DNA from: Guillardia theta CCMP2712
Lineage: Eukaryota > Cryptophyceae > Pyrenomonadales > Geminigeraceae
Assembly (NCBI RefSeq): GCF_000315625.1
Contig: NW_005434618.1
Location: forward strand, 83,038-147,037
Reading direction: 5' to 3'
DNA: 64,000 nucleotides
The notes below the pieces were generated by a model. That model saw nothing but the letters and a program-made list of their open reading frames with translations. It was not told the DNA's origin and searched no databases. Positions 24,227 to 31,901 of this stretch are shown here, one piece after another (position 1 is the first letter of the stretch; every line of letters begins with the position of its first letter). The position numbers were made by a program, and so were the translations under genes.

Positions 24227-24242
24227 CCCCCCCCCCCCCCCC
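24227..24242. repeat. 16-nt C homopolymer
   Basis: Uninterrupted run of C on the top strand, 31 nt downstream of the stop of the plastid-targeted gene. Its length is prone to sequencing error. Confidence 0.95.
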
Positions 24243-24272
24243 ACCGTGTTGTACTCCTGCTCCTGCTCCTCT

Positions 24273-25109
24273 TCAACCTCCTCCTCCTCCAAGGACTTCA
24301 CCGTCATTGTCTTCGCCTATTTGTTGAATGTTCAACTTGGCGAGAGGCTGCGGAGCTTTCTTCTCGTCCTGGTCAGTCTTCTTCGAGCTCGCAGGAGCAG
24401 CAGGTTTCTTGGTTCCAAACTTCTTGGCCGCCGAGTTCATCAGCTTCAGCTGCCGCGTACTTTCACCGTCTCTGTTCTCCAACTTGAGGAAGTTGTTCAA
24501 GGTAGCGTACTCCGCCTCAACCCTCTTCATCCTCTCCTCCTCATTCTCCTTGTCCTTCTCCTCGTTCTGAATCCCCTTGATGAGACTCTCGTAGCTCTCT
24601 TCCCCTCCCTTCCCGCTCGACGACAAGGTTTGCGCCTGCCCCTTGAACGCCGTAGGCGCGTTCACAGGCTTGAGGGGAGAGCAGAACATGTTGTAGTTCG
24701 ACGCGCGAAGCGCTCTGTCAAAGGCGGCGTACATGGACGTCTGGTTGCCTGCTGCCTGTGGAGGAGCCTTCTCCTCGAACCCTCCCTGCACATACTCGTA
24801 GGTTCGGTCGTACCTCCTCTGAGCAAACTCGTCGTCCGCGTCCTTGTTGGATTTCAAATCCCTTTGGTTCGCTCCACTGCCGTTCTTCCTCTTCATCGTC
24901 AAGCTCACGGCGGAGCTGGCATGCTGTTGAGCATGTCTGTGCGCATTGCTCGGTGACTTTCGACTGTGCAGGAGGCAGAATGAGCCAGCGGCGGCGGTAC
25001 GAACCACTGGTGCGTGCTGGGTTCCGAGGGCATTGGGAGCGAAGAATGCCGAGGAAGGAGAGAAGAAGGTTGACAGGAGAAACACTGAGACGAAATCGCT
25101 TCCTGCCAT
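24273..25109 (-). CDS. predicted plastid-targeted protein of unknown function
   Basis: A 278-residue intronless frame. The N-terminus is a bipartite presequence: a hydrophobic signal peptide (FVSVFLLSTFFSPSSA) followed at the predicted cleavage site by Phe (A|FFAP) and a Ser/Thr/Ala/Arg-rich, acid-poor stretch. This Phe-at-+1 arrangement is established for proteins imported into complex plastids of cryptophytes and heterokonts. The mature part is charged and mostly helical (YDRTYEYVQGGFEEK, then a Glu-rich segment ERMKRVEAEYATLNNFLKL, then a Lys/Ala-rich tail). It ends in a Gly run (VLGGGGG) at the stop. No known domain is seen. A plastid stroma role is likely, but nothing more specific can be supported. 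Confidence 0.75.
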   Translation of the reverse strand: MAGSDFVSVFLLSTFFSPSSAFFAPNALGTQHAPVVRTAAAGSFCLLHSRKSPSNAHRHAQQHASSAVSLTMKRKNGSGANQRDLKSNKDADDEFAQRRYDRTYEYVQGGFEEKAPPQAAGNQTSMYAAFDRALRASNYNMFCSPLKPVNAPTAFKGQAQTLSSSGKGGEESYESLIKGIQNEEKDKENEEERMKRVEAEYATLNNFLKLENRDGESTRQLKLMNSAAKKFGTKKPAAPASSKKTDQDEKKAPQPLAKLNIQQIGEDNDGEVLGGGGG

Positions 25110-25369
25110 TCTTGAAACTTTCCTAGAGGACGCGATCAGGGAGTTTTCTCGCGATCAAGAACTGATAGCACGCAGATGAATGGCTGCCTTTTCTGCAACT
25201 CCGTTTCACAGCGAATCCAGTCCAAAGATCTTCGAGCTCATGTGCAGGTTTGGTCCAGATGATCGAAACATAGAGTCATCATGTATCCTCCTCCTCCTCC
25301 TCCTCCTCCTCTCCCGCCCCTCGCCCTTCCCACATCCCCTGCTTGTCCCGCCATCTGCTTCATAAGCCG

Positions 25370-26085
25370 CCCCCGCCCTCACCACCCCCTTCCGTACGCA
25401 AAGACTTACCCCTTAATGTATGACCCCTACCTACAAAATATATGATCACCCCTATAATAATGGTATATCATCTTGTCAAATACCAGGACCAAATACCCTC
25501 TGTTCTTAGCGTACCCCTTTGTCAGATACCCTCACCCCCAGATCTTAGCATTTAAAAGGAAATTTTTGTGTACCACATATATAGGTTGACCGGAGACGAT
25601 ACTGCGATGCCAGTCTGGATGCCAGCCAGGATGCCAGCCAGGATGCCAGCCAGGATGCAGGGCTGATGTTTGGAGGGGAGGGAGGAGGGGGAGGAGCAGG
25701 AGGATTAGGAGCAGGAGGAGCAGGAGGAGAGAGATGGAAGAAAGCAAAAGAGGAGAGTAGCATCGCAGGAGGAGTGAGGGAAGAGGACGGGTCGGGTCGA
25801 GATATTGAGTGAGAAATGAGATAATTACTTAGAAGGCAGAGGAAGGAAACAGGGAAAGTGAAAGACAGGAGGGAGGGCTGGAGGATGGACAGAACTGTAA
25901 GGGTGTCAAGGTAGCGTAAATGGAGAGGGTGGGGGGGCGAGAAGAAGCCGGTGGGGAGGAGGGAGGGAGGGAGGGAGGGAGGGAGGGAGAGGAAGGGGTG
26001 GTTTTTGGATTGATTGTTGTTGGTCCTGTCCGATGTCAATTCACGTGGATCAACAGCAGAGCTGCGAGGAAGGGATGGCCTGAAA
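25370..26085. other. intergenic region between divergent genes
   Basis: The first part (25370-25545) is C-rich on the top strand with ACCCC words. A 12-bp tandem repeat follows near 25610, then purine-rich DNA including GGAGGG runs near 25960-25995. No gene is seen. It separates the plastid-targeted gene (minus) from GAA1 (plus). Confidence 0.5.
25612..25664. repeat. 12-bp tandem repeat (GGATGCCAGCCA)
   Basis: About four consecutive copies of GGATGCCAGCCA with a diverged copy at each end, in the intergenic region upstream of GAA1. Confidence 0.9.
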
Positions 26086-26091
26086 GCAGCT

Positions 26092-29000
26092 ATGGGAAAG
26101 GAGGTTATACAGCAAGCGGCAGACATGAAGGTGCAGGAGGAGGAGAAGAAAAAGGCCCGAGAGAGGAAGCTCGTCCTGGCAGTGGACATCGTCTCGTTCC
26201 TCCTTGTGTGCGGAGGAGCAGCCGCGATCCTGTTCTTCATGCCTGAGGTTGCTTTCAAGCCTTCTTGCCGCAACCCTTACATGCTGTCCTCAAGTTTGCT
26301 AGAAACAACTACATCTCCGAGAACGCTCTCGTCCCCAACGGTGGAAGGTGGAACCCTTTGTCCGCCGCAGCCTCCTCTCAGGCTGTCCTGACAGGCCTGG
26401 CTATGGGCATGCGCACGCGAGCTTTGCCATGAAGATGTTGGAACGGATGAGCAGGGCAAGACCCGGGGAGGAGGCTGTGGATCTTATCGTCAAGATTGGA
26501 GGTCGCCTCTTCCTCTACCTTGCCCCGATTGTTGTTTATCCCCCCGTGAGAGACGTTCCGCTGCTTGTTCGTCTTCTTCCTCCCTCCTCATGCCACCTGC
26601 ACTAGAATGTCTTCCCTCGTCTCCTACCTCCTTTCCCCCTCCCGCCTTTCCTCGCTCCCTCCCTCGCTCCCTCCCTCCCCTCGCTCCCTCCCTCCCTCCC
26701 TCCCTCCCTCCCTCCCTCCCTCCCTCCTTTGCGATTGTGACGGGCAGCACATCAGAGGCAGCCGGGCTGCGGTGCGAGAAGCACAGGTTTTTCTGCCCGA
26801 TCACGAGGGAGGAGGGGGTCAACGTAGTGTGCGTGCTGCACGCGGCTCGAGGGGAGGGAAAGGAGACTGTCGTGTTGACGTCCCAGTACCCCGACAAGGC
26901 TCACGGTGAGATCCTGTGACTGCTCCTCCTCCTCTTCCTCACTGTTCCATTTCCACCCTCGCTGATCCTCCTCACTTTCCCTGTCCTACTCCCTCTCGCA
27001 TCTGCCTCCTACCTCGTGCTCGCTCTCATCCTCTGCCCTCCCTCCGCTCCTTCACTCTCTCTGCTCCTCGTCCCTTACGTGCTCTGCTGGTCTTCGAGTG
27101 CCAATCTTGCCCTGCCCATCTCTTGGGCCCCTCCCCTCCTCCTCCCCTCCTTCCCCTCTCTCCTCCCTTCCCTGCCTGACTCGGTCGTAGATGACTGGAT
27201 CGCATCGGCCGCATTCACATGCTCTTTCATGCAGTTCCTCTCCACCGTCCCTTGGCTCTCCAAGGATATCCTCTTTCTCTTCACCCCCTCCTCCTTCCCC
27301 CCGCACTCTCCTCCGGCCCGCTGGCTCTCCGACTATCACTCTGCTGACCTCTCCGGCCGTCTCTACCATGGTGGGGAGATCTGGGCGGCAGTCTCTGTGG
27401 AGCTGGACAGGAGGAGCAGGTTGGAGGAGGTTGGCGTCGGGTACGAGAGCGAGGGAGGGCAGCATCCCAACCTCGACCTGGTCAACATCGCCTTTCACGC
27501 CATCACTCACACAGGAATCCGAGCCAACATCCCTGCAAGGAGGGAGCGGCAAGGACAAGCGGGGGAGGAGCGGGCGCGGCGGCTGGAGGTGGTGGCGACC
27601 CCAGCAGCGGTCCTAGAGCTGCTGCGAGGAAACCTTCCAGGATTCGTCGAGAGCAGGGTCGAGAGGATCCACATGAACATGGTCCAGCAGGCGATGGGGA
27701 GGTCGACGGGGAGCCATGGCGTGTTCAAGGGGTTGAAGGTAGAGGCGCTCAGCTTGATCTCCGAAGGGAGGAGGAGGGGGGGAGACGCGGTCCTGTCGAC
27801 CTCCGATCTCCTGCGGTTGGGTCAGGTGCTGGAGAGGACGGTCAGGTCGATCAACAACACGCTGGAACGATTTCATCAGTCTTTCTTTCTGTGGCTTCTC
27901 TCCGACACCCAGCAGTTCCTCCCCCCTGAGCAGTACATGGCTCCTTGTGGCGTGCTCCTCCTCCCCCTCATCCTGCAGGCGCTGAAGCTCAGGGCCCTCT
28001 CCTCCTCCTCTCCCTCCTCCTACTCATGGCCGCTGCACGAGACGGTTGCAGTCGGTCTGTCCTACTTGGCTGGATTGTTCCTCCTTATCATGAAGTGGAA
28101 CTTCTCCGGGCACAGGGTACAGCTGCTCCTATCAGCCTCCACGTGCTGCATCCTCCTCCTGCTGGCAAGAAGCGCGTCCTCGATGGCCAGAGGCAGAACC
28201 CCTCAGGATCCTCTCCGCTGCTACATGCTCAATGCACAGGTAGCAAAAAGTTTCCTCCGATTCTCTCTCCTCCTCTATTCCCACTCTCCTCTCTTCCTCC
28301 CCTCCCATCCTCCCCTCCCATCCTCTCCTCCGCCTGTCCTCCCCTCCTTGCCCTCGTCACTCCAGCACCCACCCACCTTTGTCCACATCCTTCTCCTTAG
28401 CCTTCGTCCCCCCCTTCACTCCATCTTTTCGCTCGTTTCCTCGTTGGGTCCCTCGCTAACTTGTTTCAGTTTCTCATTCTCAATCTCCTCACTCTCGTCA
28501 TGTTCATCCTCCTCAACTTTTCCTACGGTGCAACGACTGCTATCGTACTGGTGTGAAATCCCCCCTCCCCCCTTCCTCCTCCTCTTGACCTCGTCTCCTC
28601 TATTCCTCTCCTCCTTTCCCTTCCTCCTCCTCTCGACCTCGTCTCCTCTCCTCCTCTCCTCTTTTCGCTTCCTCCTCCTCTTGACCTCGTCTCCTCTCCT
28701 CCTCTCCTCTTTCCCTTCCTCCTCCTCTTGACCTCGTCTCCTCTCCTCCTCTCCTCTTTTCCCTTGCTCTTTCCTGCTCTGGACATCTCTCAAATACTCC
28801 CATGATCCCCTCGACTCGTCCTCCACCTCGTACTCAACCTTTTTTCTTTTCTCCTTATACCTTGCATTCCTCCTACATCCTCTGAAGGACGTCTTCTTCC
28901 ACTGCCTCCTTTCCTCCCTCCTCTCATTCTTCACGCAGGTCCCGCTCACTCTCCTCAGCTTTTCATCTCAATCTTGGATCATTAGAGCAGGTGCCCGCAC

Positions 29001-29136
29001 TTTCCTGTTTCTCCTCCTCGTCCTGCTCCTCGTGCTGGTGACGGGGGACGCGGCGTCGGCCAGCTACTACCTCAACCAACTGCTCGTCATGCTCCTCCTC
29101 TTGCCGACATTCACGATGATCTCAGTGCAGCTGTGA
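26092..29136 (+). CDS. GAA1: GPI transamidase subunit GAA1 (GPAA1)
   Basis: GAA1 is the ER-membrane subunit of GPI transamidase, which attaches GPI anchors to proteins. The chosen ATG 26092 starts MGKEVIQQAADMKVQ and is followed by a first transmembrane helix (LVLAVDIVSFLLVCGGAAA). A 47-nt intron joins FMPE to FARNNYISENALVPN, matching the family's luminal start. The exon near 26735-26908 encodes NVVCVLHAARGEGKETVVL, and a large exon at 27200-28240 holds LSKDILFLF, YHGGEIWAAVSVELD, HPNLDLVN, GSHGVFKGLKVEALSL and INNTLERFHQSFFLWLL. These are in family order. The C-terminal exons are transmembrane segments (FLILNLLTLVMFILLNF, 28471-28551, and the exon from 28940), ending ISVQL. The exons between 26300 and 26550 are the least certain. 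Intron lengths vary: several are small, and two hold CCCT or 48-bp repeats. Confidence 0.9.
26640..26727. repeat. CCCT tetranucleotide tract in a GAA1 intron
   Basis: Dense CCTC/CCCT repeats lie within the intron preceding the exon that starts near 26735. They probably also provide its polypyrimidine tract. Confidence 0.8.
28572..28766. repeat. about 48-bp minisatellite in the last GAA1 intron
   Basis: Four consecutive copies of a unit of 46-49 bp beginning TTCCTCCTCCTCTTGACCTC, differing by a few substitutions and small indels. It is entirely within the intron between the exon ending near 28551 and the exon starting near 28940. Confidence 0.9.
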
Positions 29137-29508
29137 AGGAGAGAAGACGATTTGAAAACAAGAGAGGGATAATGAAGAATGGGAAACAAATCGAGGAGAG
29201 AGGACTGAAGAAGGAGAGCAAGGAGGACCAAGGGAGGACTGAGAGAGGAGGGGGAGGGGACAAGCAGGAGAACGAACTAGGCGAGTTGAAGATGCAGAGG
29301 CACTACTACTTGCTTCTTGACTTGCGTGTAGCAAGTTTGAGCCAGAGTAGCAGCAGGAGGGAAAGACGAAAGGGTGAAAGAGAGAGGAAAGAGACAGCAA
29401 GGAGCGAGAGGAGGTGTGCAAGGGATTGAGTTAAAGGAGTGGAGGTGTCAAGATCGTTCGTTTGTTCTACTGCTGCATAAACATGTGAGGAAGGGGGCGA
29501 GTCGCATC

Positions 29509-30350
29509 TCACGGGAGGAAGGGGGCGACAGCCTTCTCCTCTAGCTGCTGCACGAGAGCCTCAAGGTTGTCCTTCTTGGGGGCTGCAGACTTGGAAGGGA
29601 GCATCGCAAGTTTCTGACTCCTCTCGCTCGTCGTGGAGTCCTTGAGGGCCTCCAACTGGCTCTCCAGGGACGACGAGGACCTCCTCCTCCTCTCCCTTCC
29701 AATCTTCGCTCTCAGCTTCTCCAGCTTCTCCTCAGCGTGCGAAGCCTCCTCCCTCGCCTCATCCTTGTCCAGCCTGCTGAAGTAGGTCTGCAGATCCCTC
29801 TGAGCTTCTGACGAGGAAAATCTCCTGGGCGACTTCCTGCGCAGCCGAGCCTGGAGCTTGTGGATCTGAGCCTGGAGCTTCGACTCCCGATCCTCCTCCT
29901 CCTCCCTCTCCTTCTTCTCCGCGCGGCCCTCGTTGTCCCTAGTCTCCTCAGCCTCCTTCTCCCGCTTCCTAGCGTCAAGGATCTTCTCCTTCATCACCTG
30001 GTACGTGAGAGACTGCCGGAGCTTCTTGTCCTTCTTGACCCGCTCGTCGGTCACGAGCTCGTGGACGTCATCGTGCAAACTCTCGATCTCCTTCCTCTCG
30101 TTCATCAGCTCCTTCTTCAGCTCCGTCACCTGCCCCTTGAGCAAGCTCTTCTTCTGGTCCTGCAGCTTGCTGGGCTCCTTGGAGCGCGTCTGCAGGCCTT
30201 CTTTCTGCTGGGCGACCTCCTCGTCACTGATGGACCACGTCTCGTGCGGCTCTCGATGCCCCTCGAACCCATAGGCGTGCCTCTCCATCTTGAGCAGCAT
30301 GTCAGTGACTGTAGCTGGTGGTAGAGCAGGAAGACTCAAGGGAGGAGAGC
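29509..30350 (-). CDS. coiled-coil protein, charged
   Basis: The main exon runs from about 30325 down to a stop at 29509. From MLLKMERHAYGFEGHREPHE onward it is a strongly charged, Glu/Lys/Arg-rich helical protein (for example QVTELKKELMNERKEIESL) with a clear heptad pattern and a Ser-rich break (RRKSPRRFSSSEAQRDL). It ends EEKAVAPFLP. An upstream exon at 30572-30486 (MAMLQPSKVSVGWTSDRKYS then KDADDLQH) is attractive as exon 1, but I could not find a splice pair that keeps frame, so the start is unresolved. The open frame itself extends to 30465 through likely intron sequence. No enzymatic motif is seen. A structural role is likely. Confidence 0.65.
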
Positions 30351-30485
30351 AAGATCTTGAAACAGCGGAACGGAAAGTGGATGTGAGGAAAAGGGAGAAG
30401 GGAGACAGGAGGGTTGTGGAGAAATGAGAAGGGGTATGAGAAGAAACACAGGGAAGGAAGAACACAAAGATCGAAGTCGACTCAC

Positions 30486-30572
30486 CACGTGCTGAAGGTC
30501 ATCAGCATCCTTAGAATACTTCCTGTCTGATGTCCATCCCACCGAAACCTTGGAAGGCTGTAACATCGCCAA
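30486..30572 (-). CDS. candidate first exon of the 29509 coiled-coil gene
   Basis: ATG 30572 followed by good coding sequence (MAMLQPSKVSVGWTSDRKYS) to a strong GTGAGT donor near 30485. The phase to the downstream exon does not match the AG sites I tried, so the link is tentative. Confidence 0.4.
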
Positions 30573-30790
30573 TGAGTTTGGTAGAACTTACATTCATATG
30601 CAGTACATATGTATCAATAAACATGAGTCTACCGCATCAAAGCAACTGTTTCAGCATGTTGTACGATGCAGAATGATGTTTTCCCACAAACAGACTTCAC
30701 GTTTCAGTGTTACCATCACATGTATAAGTCATGCTGTCCCTCTCACAGGCTCATGTACAAAAGGCTCATGTACAAAGTAACTTGCTTCGT

Positions 30791-31150
30791 TCACAAAAAA
30801 CTTACATCCTGTTGTGCTTGGACGTACTTTCCCCACAGGGGTTGATGCCAATCCCATCCTCTGTTCCTCGGCACATTGTCGTACCTCCTGATAGCATTGG
30901 AAAGAAAGATCCCTCTCCTGCTGATGTGCCCAGGATCTCGGAACGGCATGGCTTTCTCGTATTCTTGGTCCACTTCGTCTTCTTCTTTGCCTCCATCCCC
31001 TCCGTCCCCGTACCAACCGCCGATCTCCTGCTGATCTAGTGCAACCTGCTTTCTTTCTCCTGCCATGTCCCTTCCTCTCAGGGTCACAACAACAGCCATC
31101 AAGGCTGCCAACGCCGCCAGCCCCGCCAGCCCCGCCAGCCTTCTCCGCAT
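30791..31150 (-). CDS. small single-pass membrane or secreted protein (119 aa)
   Basis: Intronless frame starting MRRRLAGLAGLAALAALMAV, a typical signal peptide or signal anchor with positive N-terminus. An acidic linker and an aromatic/basic C-terminal part follow (MPFRDPGHISRRGIFLSNA, NVPRNRGWDWHQPLWGKYV). The C-terminal part looks folded and constrained rather than low-complexity. No family is recognised. It could be a small subunit of a membrane complex, for example mitochondrial or ER. The short size and lack of Cys argue against an extracellular module. Confidence 0.6.
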   Translation of the reverse strand: MRRRLAGLAGLAALAALMAVVVTLRGRDMAGERKQVALDQQEIGGWYGDGGDGGKEEDEVDQEYEKAMPFRDPGHISRRGIFLSNAIRRYDNVPRNRGWDWHQPLWGKYVQAQQDVSFL

Positions 31151-31373
31151 TTTTGCGAAGCGTCACAGCAAACCCGTACCCCTCAAACGCTGGAGTAGGA
31201 CCCGGTCTAAAGGCATGAGAGATCTAACCCCTTCAATTCCTGTGAAACGTACCCGTCCTCCATTATTCCTCAGAACCACATCCCCTCATCTGCCCATCTC
31301 GTTTGCTGTGCTTGACCAGTGCTTGACTCGAAGCTCAGATATCAGCGCAGTGTAGATACAGGACGACTCTCAA

Positions 31374-31736
31374 GTGTCGGTGGAAGGTATGACATCGGAG
31401 AAGGACAGGAAGGTATACACAGGCTCCATGATAGGTTTTTGTGCAACGGCTCTGTGTCAAGAGAAACGAGGCTCTTGCCAAGGCTCAGTGAGAATCTTGA
31501 GGGAGCTCATAGAGAGGCAGAACATCATGGGCTTGCACTACGCTCCCAATGAAGGTCTGCTGCATGATCTTCTGTTGGCGGGGGGTGGATCTAGGCAGGG
31601 GGACGCGGAGTCCAAGGGGTACAGGATTGGTGCATCGGTGGTGAGAGCAAGTGAGGAGGAAGGCGGGGCAAGGAGTGAGGCGGTGGCGGGTGTTGAGAAT
31701 AAAGCACTGGTGGTCATGGTGGGAGTCCGAGCCTGA
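31374..31736 (+). CDS. hypothetical ORF (120 aa)
   Basis: The frame reads MSVEGMTSEKDRKVYTGSMI and includes the protein-like stretch GSVRILRELIERQNIMGLHY. The C-terminal half is Gly/Glu/Val-rich and less convincing. There is no domain, signal peptide or clear splice partner. It might be a chance frame antisense to nothing known. Kept at low confidence because the first 60 residues have balanced composition. Confidence 0.3.
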   Translation: MSVEGMTSEKDRKVYTGSMIGFCATALCQEKRGSCQGSVRILRELIERQNIMGLHYAPNEGLLHDLLLAGGGSRQGDAESKGYRIGASVVRASEEEGGARSEAVAGVENKALVVMVGVRA

Positions 31737-31901
31737 GACTCGCTCTCCTGTGTGAGAGCCGAGTACAGCATACGCTGTCTGGAGACAGCTTGTGTACAGA
31801 AGGAAGGGAGAAGGAAGGGTGCAAGGTTGATCTAGGATACCATGGTCCACAGACCCATGGAAGCGTCCGACGTCACTCGTTTACTTATCCATCTCGCAGC
31901 T

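Noticed and set aside
25545-26273. Minus-strand 242-residue frame in the GAA1 upstream region
   Set aside because: Low-complexity Ser/Pro/Leu with a translated 12-bp repeat (ASWLASWLASW). It overlaps GAA1 exon 1 on the other strand.
28416-28949. Minus-strand Glu/Arg-rich frame with RRGGEETRSRGGG-like repeats
   Set aside because: It is the antisense of the GAA1 intron minisatellite.
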